Below, piece by piece: positions 1 through 11,751 of a stretch of 64,000 bases of DNA. The notes under the pieces were generated by a model. The model was not told the DNA's origin and did not search any database. It worked only from the letters and a program-made list of their open reading frames with translations. Made by a program: the position numbers and the translations under genes. How positions within the stretch are numbered: the stretch's first letter is position 1; each line of letters opens with the position of its first letter. Source of the DNA: Pyrenophora tritici-repentis (Eukaryota; Ascomycota; Dothideomycetes; Pleosporales; Pleosporaceae); the NCBI RefSeq assembly GCF_003171515.1, contig NC_089397.1, positions 310,001 to 374,000 on the forward strand, given 5' to 3'.

Positions 1-306
1 TCGTCAACCAACTCGATCGATTTCACCTCCTTCGGCTGAGGCAACATCAGCATCCCCGCTTTCTCGCCGACCGTCTTCACCAACCTCTATATCGCATCAC
101 GTGGCCTTCTGGATCGCCCGCTGCTGGCCGCCGATTTGGTCGCGTCAAGCAGCTTCCCCTGTTCAGCTGGCCCCTCGAACGGCAACAGCACCCCCGTGAA
201 CCTCCGCCGAGCTTATGCGCATCGCCCCGGACTCTGCACACGCAACATCAACTTCCGACGCTCTGTATACGCTTTTTGAGGGTGCGCCGCGCCTTTGATT
301 GCGACA
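1..306. promoter_or_regulatory. Upstream region of SLA1
   Basis: This stretch lies 5' of the SLA1 start codon and holds no convincing gene. It is pyrimidine-rich, as fungal promoters and 5' leaders often are. The only longer open frame here is antisense and overlaps the first SLA1 exons, so it was not accepted. Confidence 0.5.
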
Positions 307-3300
307 ATGGTGTTCCTGGGTATCTACCGCGCTCTCTACGACTATGAGCCCCAGGGCAGCAATGAAATCGCCCTGACCGAGGGCGATATCTTGATGGTCC
401 TGGAGAAGTCGACGGATGATGACTGGTGGAAGGCCAAGAAGAAGGGACGCGAGGAGGATGAAGAAGAGCCCGAGGGCCTGATTCCCAACAACTACATCGA
501 AGAGGTAAGCCGCTGCCTACCTGGCCTGTTGCATCCTCAGCTTGGCTGCATGCCATGGTTGCACCATTGACCCTCCTGTACAGGCCGCTCCCATTGCACA
601 AGCAAAGGCGCTGTTCGATTATGACCGCCAGACGGACGAAGAGCTCTCGTTCAAGGAAGACGCCCTCCTGGATGTGTACGATACCACGGATCCCGACTGG
701 ACCTTGGTAGGCGTCGAGACCGACTATGGCTTTGCGCCCGCAAACTACATTGAGCTCATTGAGGGCGGAGCCGCCGCAGCTGCACCAGCGTTGCCCTCGC
801 CAGCCATGCCGACTCGCCCGCCAATGCCTGTAGCCAGGGACTCTTTCGACGACGACGACGACGACCAACCGCCCACCCCAGACAGCCCTCCCAAGCCGAG
901 CCCTGCTGCTGCCCTGGCTGGCATCATCCAGAAGAAGTCACAGGAAGCGGCGCCGCGGTCAACTATTTCTCCCCCACCCAACGTCAGTGCGCCCGCGCGG
1001 CGACGTGTACAGTTTACCCCGGAGGAATCCGACGAGGAGGCTCCCGCGCCCCGTATTCCCCATCGACCCGCTTCTCCCCCCACTCAGTATGCGCGTACGC
1101 GGTCACCGTCACCTCCCGTCAGATCGCCTCCAGCTCGAAGCGTTACATTCGATCAATATGATCCTCCCAATAGCGAAGATCAGCCCCAGACACCCAGATC
1201 GGGCTCGGGATACCATCTTTACAATATTTACGAATACATCACACAGCCGGGCAAGAACAAGAAAATGCCAATGACCCTGGGCATCAATATCCCCAAGGGA
1301 ATGATTATGATTGCGCCAGAGAAGTCGCGCGATGGGCCGCAGCAGGAATGGAGTGCAGACAAAATGGAGTACTACTCGCAAGAGGGCAAGCACATCTTCA
1401 TGGAACTGAAGCAGCCGAGTAAAAGCGTAGACTTCCACTGCGGGGCCAAGGACACTGCATCGGAAATCATGTTCGCTCTCGGTGAGCTTGCAGGAGCTGC
1501 CAAGGGCGCCGGACTGCGCGAGGTTCTCGCTGCTGGATCGGGGAGTTCCAACGTGCAGAAGAAGGGTGTCATGCTATTTGATTTCATGGCTCAGGGCGAC
1601 GACGAGGTCACGGTGGGTCTCGGTGATGAGATTCTGATTCTCGACGATTCGGCTAGCGATGAGTGGTGGAAAGTCAGGCGGCTGAAAAACGGCAAGGAGG
1701 GTGTCGTACCAGCTAACTACGTCGAGATCACAGAAACCGTCCCCATACATGCTCCTGCAGCTACCATCGCCCGATCGGGAACGAATGCTGGTCGATCCAT
1801 CGTGGAACAGAATAGACGGGAAGAAGAAGAGCTTGCTCGTCAGGCCTCTCGAAAAAAGAGGCCAGAAAGTGAGGCAAGGAACGATCAGGTAGGCCCTGGC
1901 CTGCACTTGCCTTCGCGTAACTCTAGCCTTATGAAAACAAATATTGACCATCGTCGTACTTCACAGAGATCAAGCAAGCGCGAAAGCTCCTCCAAAGATT
2001 CGGGCGCAAAGTCCTCGTCCAAGCCAAGTCAGTATACCAATATCTCGCTGCTCGAATTCCTCAAGTCTGAACCGATTGCTGACTCGAGTGCGCCAGACTC
2101 CGCCAAAGTCCGCACGTGGACCGATCGATCCGGCTCCTTCAAAGTCGAAGCAGAGTTTATTCTCATCAAGGATGGCAAGATTCATTTGCACAAGATCAAT
2201 GGTGTCAAGATTGCAGTACCCGTAACGAAAATGTCGGTGGAAGACCTCGAATACGTCGAGCGCGTCACGGGCGAATCCTTGGATGATGATAAACCGCTGT
2301 CCGACCTGAAGAGGAAGAGCAGCATGGCGCCGCGTGCAAAGGACTCAAGATCACCAACCGGAATATCGCTTGAGAAGAAGCCTGAGTACGACTGGTTCGA
2401 CTTCTTCTTGAAGTGTGGTGTCAATCCTCAGATCTGTGAACGCTACGCACGAGCGTTTTCCAAGGATGAAATGACCGAGGAAAACATTCCAGATATCAAT
2501 GCGAGTGTGCTGCGTACATTGGGACTCAAAGAGGGTGATATCCTTCGGGTGATGAAGCATTTGGACACACAATTTGGGCGGGACAAGCGAAGTGTCAATT
2601 TTGCTGAAGAAGGCGGCGAAGGCGCTTCGGGTGGATTGTTCTCTGGACCAGGAGGTGCGCTCCGGAACAACACTCGCAAGGGACGTCCTGCACCTCCTGT
2701 CGAGACGAACGACGTGGTAGACCCGAAGGCGTTTGAGAAGAAGACTGAGGATGCCAGCAAGAAACCTGCAGAGGGCGCATCTGACTCGGACAAGAAGGCC
2801 AACGGGTTCGATGACAACGCTTGGGACGTCAAGCCATCCAAGTCTGCTCCAACATCTCCACCAACAACAACTGTCACCCCGCCTGCTGCGAAACCGCCTC
2901 AGTTGACTGGTTCCATGAACGATTTGTCTTTGTTGGACATGCCAGCCCTGAAACCAGACGAGATTGCTCAACCCCCACCGCCTGCACCGGCTCCACAACC
3001 AGCCCAAGCTCCTCAACAACCTCCTGCTCCTGCTCAGCAGCCACAGCCAACCGGTGCTACTCCAACTTTGTTTGAACAGGTCGCAGCAATCAAGGCTTTG
3101 ACTCAACCTCAGAACATGGGTCCACCACGTATGCGACCACAAGCTCCTCAGCAGCAGAATCCTGGTGGACTTATTGCACCACCACCGCAGAGGTCTTCTT
3201 CTGCCCCAATGAACCCACAGCAAAGTGCCTTTGCCCCTCCACCGCTGCAACCTCAACTTACTGGCTACAACCCCAACATGATGGCTCAGAACGGCCAGCA

Positions 3301-3951
3301 GAACATGCAAGGCATGCCACCAATGCAGCAGCAGATGACAGGTTTCCCGCAACAGAATGGGGGGTTCGGTTTCCAACAGAATGGTATGATGCCACAGCCC
3401 ACTGGCTACAACCCAATGTCGCCACCACCGCAGCAGCCTATGCAAACTGGATATGCTCAGTTTCAACAGCCGCAACCAACAGGCTTTCAGCAACCTATGC
3501 AAACGGGGTTCCAACAGCCCCAGCACTTCACACAAGGCTTTGGCAATGGCAGTCCGTTTGCCGACCCACCACGAGCACCCTTCCAGCCACTCCAAGCTCA
3601 ACCCACGGGCTACAACTCATTCCAGCCATCACCTCTTAACCCTCAAGCGACCGGTGTCAACCGTTTCTTGCCCCCAGCTCTTGCACCTCAGCCAACAGGG
3701 TACATGTCGAGCCAAAGCCCACCACCAATACCGCCAATGCCACCAATGCCGAACATGGCTGCACAACCACTGGTGCCTCAGAAGACCGGTCCACCTCCCA
3801 GCGTCAAATTTGGTGTACAGCCAGCGAAGAAGTTGGTGGCTCAGCCAACAGGGAAGGCGAGCCTCGCCAATGCTAGTAAGTACAGTCGTTGCTCCTGGAT
3901 ACATATATGTCTAACAATGTATCAGCACCTCAAAACCCCTTTGGTTTCTAA
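307..3951 (+). CDS. SLA1: Actin cytoskeleton-regulatory complex protein SLA1
   Basis: Clathrin and cargo adaptor that links endocytic coat proteins to Arp2/3-driven actin assembly at cortical patches. Predicted join 307-504, 584-3875, 3926-3951 (1171 aa). In order: SH3 domains at about residues 2-66 and 72-128, a long acidic/proline linker, a third SH3 at about 394-450, SLA1 homology domain 1 at about 573-645, a SAM-like SHD2 domain at about 667-732 (starting YDWFDFF), then a P/Q-rich tail with about ten QxTG repeats (PQPTGY, MQTGF and similar), the motif that Prk1/Ark1 kinases target in yeast. The last intron has a CTAAC branch site and splices to the ending TPQNPFGF. The first ATG is 307; an upstream in-frame TTG is not a fungal start. 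A 78-nt in-frame segment, 1889-1966, has splice-like ends but was kept as coding. Family assignment is firm. Confidence 0.95.
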
Positions 3952-4691
3952 GCCTCATCATTTGCAGAAAGCTATCCCCTATTGCCCTGTTGGCTAGATC
4001 AGGGCAAGACTCAATTAAACTACCTTGCATTGCTGTTTTGTTGCAAGCATGTATGTACATGTAAAATCACTGGTGCACACAACTCTTTGGCTTTTATCGT
4101 TTTGGTGTGCGAAAAGATTTTTTCTGGGACTGAAAGGTGGAATGGGGGGCGCTTCCATTTGGCATTGTTTGTTGTTTGTTGTTGTTTGTCAATAATTAGC
4201 ACACACACTTACGTACTTATCTTCTTACCACATTTTATACTTTTTTTCACTTCTATTTTTATTTTGCTACATTGGCGTTGTTGTTGGTGTTGCGATTCTC
4301 TCCCCTTTGGTATTCGTTGGTGCAAGTTTTGATATAACATCTGCATCCTCATTATTCGCATTATTAGGTAGGGCCGAAAGTTGGTGTTTCTACATAGGTA
4401 CAGTACATAGAAGTTTTGGCTGCGCTGCGTAACCAGCCTGCCCTTCTTCTTCTATCGGTCCGGTTCTGCGATCTTCGTTTGGGACCGGACCGAAGCGAAG
4501 CGATGGAGGGGCTGCGTATGTACACGTGTGAGGTAGGATTTTGGTTGTGTTTGCGTGTTGCGCGGGTGGCTGAGCAGTGCAGCCAGCAAGCTAGCTAGTA
4601 AAGTGAAGGAAGGATTTACGGTAGACGGGATGGATGTATGGATGTGGGGATGTGGTGGTCTAGGTGGGTGGCGTTGGTGGGTTTGTTGACC

Positions 4692-4730
4692 ATGTATGTA
4701 TGTATGTATGTATGTATGTATGTATGTGTG
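4692..4730. repeat. ATGT tetranucleotide microsatellite
   Basis: About nine tandem ATGT units ending in a GTGTG stretch, in the 3' flank of SLA1. Simple repeat, likely length-polymorphic between isolates. Confidence 0.85.
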
Positions 4731-4940
4731 TAGAGAAATAAGAATCGGGGGTGAAATTTTAGGAAGGAAGATTTCTGGTCGTTTTTTTTAGAGAGTTCTG
4801 TACAGATTGTTTAGCGAAGGTATAGACGAGACGAGACAGAGGGAGTAGTAGGGGGAAGTGTGTATATGTATCCAAAAGAACAAGCCGTGTTGGAAAGGGA
4901 ATGCGTTAGATCTATGGATTCTGGTTCTTTCTATGCCTGT

Positions 4941-4994
4941 GCTTGTGCTTGTGCTTGTGCTTGTGCTTGTGCTTGTGCTTGTGCTTGTGCTTGT
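4941..4994. repeat. GCTTGT hexanucleotide repeat (9 units)
   Basis: Nine uninterrupted GCTTGT units. In two frames it reads as alternating Leu-Val or Ser-Thr, which makes spurious open frames on both strands. There is no start context, domain or flanking coding signal, so I treat it as a simple repeat. Confidence 0.85.
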
Positions 4995-6298
4995 ACTGTT
5001 TGTGCGTGATAAAGTCTCATGTAAATGTATGTGGTGTTTGTGTATGTGGTACTCGTAGAGTTGAAGGGTATTAGACACAAGCTAACAATAAATCAATATT
5101 ATTGGAAACCTGTGATTAACCGGATTTTTAATACCGCGATTATTAGATGGCGCGAAACCAAGCAGGCTACGAATGCCTGAGGTTTTGACGCAAAACACAC
5201 TCGAGACCAAGCCTTTGCCAAGAAAAGCTTAGCTGACGATGGGTCGGTGTTTGGGAGGGGCGTGTGTGTGGCTTGTCGTATGACATGTTGCTACAGGCCC
5301 GAAGCTGGTCTGTGCCCAGTTCTAGAAATGGAAGGAAATTGAAATACGTAGACAAGGGCTAAACCTAACCAGCTGGCGCGCATATCAACACGAAAGAGGA
5401 GGGTAGGAGAGCGCGCAAGGTTTCGTGGCTGACGGTGCAGGGCTAAGTAAGAACCAAGTTACCTCACAAGCCTTGCATGTGCTTGCTTGCACAGCTGAGG
5501 TACACGCGTAGATGACAAGACGACGGAACAGAATGACAAGTAACGGCAAGTGGCGCAGCCTAGTGAAAAAAAGATCTTATGCCAACACAACAACCGGGCC
5601 GGCACTACTTGCGTATGTGCTTTGTGGCGATGAAGGTCGCGATGACGGAACTGCGGATCTTTTACGATCTGAGGTCGGCTTATTCACACCAATCATGCGC
5701 ACGCGTATGCCATGGTGACCCGTCAAGGCAGGGGGCTGGAGGGGTATGCGTGTGTGTGTGCGTTTTGTGGCTCAGGGCTAGAATTCATTGGGACCGATAT
5801 GTGTGATGCGTGATGCATCTCGTGAGCGGGAAAGTAAGTCAGCCCAGCTTCCGTGGCTTTTAAAGAGAGGACCTGCATCCTCTAGGCGGGCTTTTTCGTA
5901 TCTTTTTACCCCACTTTACCTCAGCCCCAGCTGGTTCTTAACGTCGAGTTCATTGTCGTTTCTATATATTTGCGCGTGCCGCCTGCAAAGACAAATTCTG
6001 TACTGTGTTTTCACAACACCAACGACGACAAACCCGACCCGAGCGCCGCCACACACACACACCGGACCACGCCACTAAGCCGCGCACGTGCAAGCTCCTG
6101 GGCGCGTAAAGCTTAATACTTGTTTCCGGTCCTCCCTCCGCCAGCGACGAACAAGAAACCAATTTACCTTTTTCTCACCCGCCGTCCTCGCACACAACGT
6201 AGGATCGATTAATCAAAGTCGCGCATTACCTTCAATCGCACCTTCCGGCGACAACGAGATAACCTTTTTGCGCAAAAGGAAGACTATACCCAGCTACA

Positions 6299-6882
6299 AT
6301 GTCGAACCAAGGCTACTACCAAGGCGGTGGCGCTCCTCAGTACCCACAGCAATCGTATGTATATCCTTTGCCTGCCTCACCAGCCACAACTGCTGTTCCC
6401 ATCGCAAGTTTTTTTGTTGTCGCGAAAGTATGCGCAATCGCAATCGCAATCTTTTGTGATTGTTTTGCTTGCTTGCGTCGCGATGACCCAATGCGCAGAC
6501 CTTGCCTTCTTCATAAAACAGTGATACTAATACGTTGTTCTTTTAGCTACGGACCGCCTCAGGGCCAATACGGCGCGCCTCCCCCACAACAACAGATGTA
6601 CTATGGTCCTCCGCAGGGACAGGGACAGTATCAGCAGGCTCCGCCACCAAAGCAGAAGAAGGATAGGGGATGTTTGGCTGCTTGGTGAGTTTGTCTCTTA
6701 TTTACAGAGAGTTGGTGGAGCGTCCGCCTACGAGATATATAGGGCGGGCGCATATATTTATGGTAATTAGCACAAACGCTAACGTGATATTTAGCTTGGC
6801 CACGCTGTGCTGTTGCTTCGTCTGTGAGGAGGGATGCGAGTGCTGCGCTGATTGCTGCGAGTGCGCGGCTGAGTGCTGTTAG
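6299..6882 (+). CDS. Small CYSTM-like cysteine-rich protein
   Basis: Predicted join 6299-6354, 6547-6684, 6795-6882 (93 aa). The N-terminal two thirds is Gly/Pro/Gln/Tyr-rich (PPQGQYGAPPPQQQ type) and ends in a basic KQKKDRG patch. A CLAACLATLCCC core follows, then a tail unusually dense in cysteine (pattern ECCADCCECAAECC). This layout matches the CYSTM family of tail-anchored stress-tolerance proteins: disordered, polar N-terminus plus a C-terminal Cys-rich membrane module. Donors GTATGT and GTGAGT, a GCTAAC branch site and a closing TAG at 6880 all keep one frame. The cysteine tail is longer than in typical members; it could bind metal or be palmitoylated, which is inference. Family call likely, function unknown. 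Confidence 0.75.
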
Positions 6883-7259
6883 ATGGGTTGATCGGGGGTA
6901 GGGAAAGTTTGCGGTTTTGGAGGAAATTGCTGAGAGCAAGGGTGGTGGTTTGGCATGATTGTTTACTTTGTTGCTGGTTTCCTTTTTTCTTTGCACGATT
7001 ATACCTGGCCGCTAGTGGTCTCTCTCATTTCCTATGCTGTCTATGGAATTCATGTCATGACCACTGTTTGAACCTGCTCAGTACGAGGTTGTCTTCTTTC
7101 TCATTTGATGTGTCGTATCTGCTACGTACTGCTAACTCCCAAAACTAGCAGGGATTTTGGTGTAAACGCCATTACTCCAAAATACCCGCAAACCGAACTC
7201 CTCCCAGTAAAAGATTCCACGCCGACTTTTTTGTCCAACCCGCTGACATACATCCCCCA
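6883..7259. other. Convergent intergenic region
   Basis: 3' flanks of the CYSTM-like gene and of the first LPxEIR-family gene. T-rich, with no coding signal seen. Confidence 0.5.
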
Positions 7260-8258
7260 TTACTCCAGCTTGGCCTCCACCTCTGTCTCATAATGACACG
7301 GCCCCTTCATCATCACCCTATCCTTATCAAGGTCCCACCGCAAATGCCTCGAATAATTCTCCCAAACACCCCCCGTCGTCACCCGTGGAAACAAGACCAT
7401 CAACCCACTCTCAACATCCTTCCTCCTCGCCTCCTTCCTCCACTTCTCCCCCTCCTCCTCCTCTTCCTTCCACCGGATCGACATCCCTAAATCCAGCACC
7501 TTCAAACCTGGAAACAAACTCGTAAACGTTGGCCTCTTCTTCCAGTAATACCGATCAATATAATGCGGCATTGGCGCCAGACTCGCTATCGCACTCATCT
7601 GCACCGCGCTCCGCTGATCCAACCACAAGTCCAGCGCAGAATACTGATTCCGATTCGTGTACTTGCCCACGTTCTTGATGAGCGCGTGTTCCGAATCGCA
7701 GAATTTGAAGTGGTTGAGCGTGTATGGCAGGATCGCTGTTTCGGCATAGAGTTGCCGGCACACTTGCGGGAGGCACAAAGCGGGTAGGGTGTCGTTTGGG
7801 TGCGCACGGCGGAAGGGTGTTCCGTGAGGGAGCATGATGGTAACCATGCGGTAGCTGTGTTGGGTGGTTTTGCGGTATACGGTACCTAGGACTGTTTCGT
7901 GGGTGTGCGTCGCGCGCGCGTTGTAGGCGCTGATGTAAATGTCGTAGTCGCCTATTGCGTACTCAAAGATTTTGTTGCGGACTTCTGCGGGGAGTGAGAG
8001 AAGGCGGGATTGAGTGGCGTTGAGTGACATGCTGTATTGTGTGTTAGTACTTTGTAACTTTTGGTCGCGCGAGAAAAATGGGGACTGGGTTTCTTACAGC
8101 ACTTTGAATCGGGCAGGTGCGCTCATCAAGTCAAGTTTGCCGTTTCGGTACTTTTTGTATGTCCATTGTTTTTTGGTCACCTTGCATTTGCTTCCTATAG
8201 TCTTCTTGATCGCTGGCTTTTCGGTCGCTGGCTTTGGGTCGGTTTTTTTGTACGCCAT
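7260..8258 (-). CDS. LPxEIR-family (F-box-like) protein, copy 1
   Basis: Predicted complement(join(7260..8031, 8098..8258)), 310 aa. Exon 1 encodes a Lys-rich N-terminus (about 15 Lys in 53 residues, possible nuclear signal). A GTAAGA...TACAG intron with a TACTAAC branch joins it in phase 2 to the core, which opens with RLLSLPAEVRNKIFEYA, the hallmark of a large fungal family (2EXR/DUF7730-type; I cannot tell which profile fits best). A second conserved block, VCRQLYAETAILPYTLNHF, follows; the C-terminal part is WK/EEE-rich. The first ATG inside exon 2 (8030) would give a 256-aa protein, but the upstream exon has matching counterparts in the three neighbours. Molecular role unknown; F-box-like adaptors are the usual guess. 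First of four head-to-tail copies. Confidence 0.72.
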
Positions 8259-8887
8259 GGTGAAACTTTATGCAGTTGGGGGGAAGAGTGCAGGCTACAG
8301 TGGGCAGATTATGGGAAGTATTTGTAGTACTAGGCTGCGCATTCTAAAATGCTCTAGTGCGTAAAGCCTGCCGAGTAAAGGTAGAAGCGGGTGGTTCGGA
8401 ATCTACCACTCCGGTTTGGTCAGTCGGGTGGGTCATTTGCTCAGTGGGGACCAGATTTGAGAGGTGTGACATAATCGCGAGAGTGAAAGTACGGAGTCAC
8501 AGTAAGTAACATTTGGGTCACCTTTCAACCCATGGTTCAGAAGTAAGTTACATAATTATATTAGAAAAGTGAAATGAAAGCTAAAGTGGAGCGGATATCT
8601 GCAGATAGCGAAAGGGATCCAGAGACCCGAAGTCAAATCTCTCCGCTTGCAAGTGCCCCATCCGATTATGTTCAACCCCAGTAACCCATTATTATTGGCA
8701 TGTTGCCCTTCTAAAGTCAAGCCCACTCATTTGCATTAGTATGTTGGGAGAAGCATTCTCCGTTGGAATCGTGAGGGATACTAATGAGTATCCAGTTCCT
8801 GCAGCACATGTGTGCCTCATCGCAGCTAGTGTCTTCGAATAACATCCAGCCTCCAGATAACAATCTCTCATCCACGCCATATGTTTC
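8259..8887. other. Intergenic spacer between LPxEIR copies 1 and 2
   Basis: About 630 bases. It contains the likely promoter of copy 1 and the 3' flank of copy 2. No gene seen. Confidence 0.5.
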
Positions 8888-9776
8888 TCAACGGAAGTGG
8901 AGGGACAGGTAGTTGCTCGAGCATCCACCATACCACTCCACCTCGACACCGGTGCCTTCCTTCTCTTTCACAAAGTCGACTACGCGCTGCTTCGCATCTT
9001 CAAGCGGCTCTTTCTGGCTGCTCGAGTAGATATGCTGGGCGTTATGAGCGGCCATGATATGCACTCCAATGCGCTTGATCCTCGGGAAGGTTTGGCAAAA
9101 TAGCTTTCGGGCTCCTGTGATGTAGAGACGAAAGTACGCAACCGTGACGTCAACTGAGGTAATCAAGCGTCGCTGGCCAAGTGCGCGATCCCTGATGAAG
9201 GTATCCATGGCATCCTGGTCATCGAAGCTGAAGGTGTTGAGCGTGTACACCATGGCTGCTGCTTCGACATACATCTGGCGGCAGACGGCCGGAACAGCAT
9301 ACTTGGGCTTGACGAAACCGGAGGTGGTGACTTCCAAAGGGCTCGAAACGTGGGTGAGCTCGGTGGATATCCAGTTGTGGGTAGCGTAGTCCGTATTGCA
9401 CAGTTCAATCTGGTGGTAGCCCACGGCATACTCCCAGATCTTGGTGCGGATCTCGCCTGGAAGACGGAGGAGCGGGGACTCATTGGAGTTGTGTTTGGCG
9501 CTGCTGCAAGTTAGCGTTTGGGTTGCGCACTGGAAGCAGTCGCTACACATACATCTTCATCGATTCCGATCGAGCAGCGATCGCGGTATTCAGTAGCCCA
9601 TTTCGATGAAGAAGCTTCTGTCGTGAGGTCTTGTGGGGGGTCACTCCTTTCTTCTGCTTCTTGATCACCTTGGTGCGCTTGTCAGGGATCTTGGAACCGC
9701 GATCCATCGCAGAGCGCTTGTTGAACCGAGATCCTGAACCCGTCGCAGAGTGCTTATTGGACTGAGAAGAACCCAT
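8888..9776 (-). CDS. LPxEIR-family (F-box-like) protein, copy 2
   Basis: Predicted complement(join(8888..9503, 9553..9776)), 279 aa. Exon 1 (74 codons plus 2 nt) is strongly basic with KVIKKQKK and RQKLLHRNG stretches. The phase-2 intron (GTATGT donor, GCTAAC branch, GCAG acceptor) joins it just before SAKHNSNESPLLRLPGEIR. The second family block is VCRQMYVEAAAMVYTLNTFSF. A further upstream in-frame ATG at 9878 would add 34 residues; I chose 9776 because MGSSQSN begins the basic region directly, but this is uncertain. Closest in layout to copies 1, 3 and 4 around it. No enzymatic motif seen; function unknown. Confidence 0.7.
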
Positions 9777-10579
9777 GATGCAGTGCTGTAGTCGCTGCGA
9801 AACGCTGTAAAACGCTGTAGTTGAGAGACGAAGAAGTGAAGAAAGCTTGGTAGCTAGCAGAAGTACAGAAACCCCCATTTTGACGCGAAATTTCGATTAG
9901 GGATGAGGAGGAAATTAAGCGAGGAAATTTGTAGAGGTGAACCATATGTGGTGCGAGAGCGATGATGTTAAGGTTTGTAATTTAGTAACGAGAAGCGAGG
10001 ACAGTAAGTTGGCAGTACGCGCAATTACTACTTAGAGCTTTCAGAAGCTCTCGTGCCCTGCATTCACGTGTGTATAATTCCGAATGCAGCTTAGCATGTA
10101 AATAAAAGACAGGTGCGCATGTGCAGTGTTGTATACCGGTAGGTACAGTCAAGACTTCGCGAGGCGAAGTCAGACACTCAGCATCTGAATTGGTGAAGGC
10201 AGTGGTGATGATGAACGATGGGAGGTACTCGTTGGAGAAGATTCATCATACATGCTCAATTGAGATAAGTTTGGGCTGGAAAAAGCACAGTACTCGTAGT
10301 GGGTGGCACTTACGCTAGTCTCCACTGGAGCATGCCTTTACCGGTATAGCGGCAGGGGTCGAGACCAAGGATTCGAGACTCGAGTACAAGAGCAGGTAGT
10401 AGTGTTTTATCGCATGATAAGTTGAGAGGTAGAGCTGCTCTCCGTTTGGTAGTTGTCAGCCAGTGTGACGTCATGCGGCATATCTTTTTGCACCGCCTTT
10501 TACAACCAATCCGGCACCGCGATCTTGTGACATCGGAAGTCCACACTAAAGACAAAGAATGTAGAAACCAAAACTCATG
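9777..10579. other. Intergenic spacer between LPxEIR copies 2 and 3
   Basis: About 800 bases. I looked on both strands for another LPxE motif or CRQxY block and found none. Contains the presumed promoter of copy 2. Confidence 0.45.
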
Positions 10580-11318
10580 TCACTCAGCCGCTTGGTGTTG
10601 TGCCTGTATATAATCAGTTGAGCCGTGCACAAAACGAGTGCTCACATCACGCACCCGCTTTCTCTTGTATATGATGGTTATACTCGAATCTTCCTGTATG
10701 AAGTCAACGTCTTGAATATCTTCCACTGCTAGGACAACGTTACAAAATCTGGAATCATGAGGGGTAAGCCTTCCAATGTAACAGTACAGTTCGATAGTCT
10801 TGAGATTTGGAAAGGTAGGCCTAAGCCACGGATTCAAGCGTCTCAAGACGTAGCCAGTCGTTCCTAAGCAAAGTCGTAGTGATTGTACAGAGTTGAGCTA
10901 GGCTACTGTGCGACGAAGGATCCACTTTATGAAGGTGTAGTTAGTCTTAAAACTGAAGGTGTTAATGACGTAGAGCCGGTTCCGCGTTTCTTTGTAGATT
11001 TGCCTGCACATATATAAAGGCGATATTAATATCTTTCCAGCAATCCTGTTACTATGACTTGTGGCTTGGAAACGTCTTCCATGAGGGTGATAGCTGTGGA
11101 TTATTTCGATCCCAGCGTGTCCATAGTTGAGAGCGTGGCCGAAGATCCGGTTCCTCAACTCCGCAGGCAGTCTAAGAAGGGGGGATTCGTTTCTGTTGTT
11201 TGTGGCACTTTGCATATGTTAGTAATGTTTCATAATCAAGGCTTCACTTAACTTACAGAGCGCAGAGTTTAGGATTGTCGGTGCGCAACAGTCCGTGATC
11301 TTCGAGTGCTGCTGTCAT
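10580..11318 (-). pseudogene. LPxEIR-family protein, copy 3, broken by an in-frame stop
   Basis: Predicted layout complement(join(10580..11207, 11257..11318)). Exon 1 encodes MTAALEDHGLLRTDNPKLCA and splices in phase 2 (GTAAGT donor, TACTAAC branch) to a core with ESPLLRLPAELRNRIFGHA and the MCRQIYKETRNRLYVINTFSF block. An in-frame TAG at 10898-10900 then interrupts the frame. The same frame stays open beyond it for about 105 codons and keeps family-like sequence (RPTFPNLKTIELY). Without the stop the product would be 229 aa, nearly the length of copy 4; with it, 123 aa. A 43-nt GT-AG intron that would skip the stop shifts the frame to another stop, so splicing does not rescue it. It is a recent pseudogene, a truncated product, or an assembly error. 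Confidence 0.72.
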
Positions 11319-11751
11319 CGTGGGAACTTTCAGAGGTGCTGCCTATTGCAGGTAAAGGTAGAAAAGCTCGAAGGACCCTTAGTCAGTTATTTTATGAGCT
11401 CACTTAAAGACAGTTCGAACAATGCTGCAGTATATTGTAAGAATTCAAATAGTGCTGTGTAGAGAAATTATTTCGGTAGAGTAAGAGTGAAAAGCTTGGT
11501 AGAGTTCTCATCAAGACCAGGTGATTCATGGTTCCTCAATTAAGTATGCCGAGGATGGGTACCATGGTACTGTAGAGCAGATAGAAACTCTCCGTGCGCA
11601 AACTTTTTTATCAATTGTTGAATATGTTCTGAAGTGTAAGCTCTCTGAACTGGACGCATTTGCATTATAAATCCACCATGTAGCTGCTTTCACTTTTGTA
11701 TTGACAAAATTTTAGTGTACCACATGAAATGTGTTATAGCTCCCGCAAGAA
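11319..11751. other. Intergenic spacer between LPxEIR copies 3 and 4
   Basis: About 430 bases with no gene signal. Likely promoter of copy 3 and 3' flank of copy 4. Confidence 0.45.

Larger units (their letters stand above)
3952..6298. other. Intergenic region with microsatellites
   Basis: About 2.3 kb between SLA1 and the CYSTM-like gene. No credible gene was found. The left part is T-rich 3' untranslated sequence. It holds an ATGT tetranucleotide run and a GCTTGT hexanucleotide run (listed separately), and a short CA run near 6047-6062. The right 400 bases are C/A-rich and probably the promoter and leader of the next gene. Confidence 0.6.

Noticed and set aside
248..868. 206-codon minus-strand frame
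   Set aside because: Overlaps the SH3-coding exons of SLA1 on the other strand and lacks features.
2351..3601. 416-codon open frame antisense to SLA1
   Set aside because: Leu/Arg/Trp-rich translation that mirrors the P/Q-rich repeats on the coding strand; no motif.
4788..5078. Frames with Leu-Val or Ser-Thr repeats on both strands
   Set aside because: Produced by the nine-unit GCTTGT repeat; no further coding evidence.
10857..10903. Possible 43-nt GT-AG intron hiding the stop codon of LPxEIR copy 3
   Set aside because: Its length is not a multiple of three and removal leads straight to another stop.
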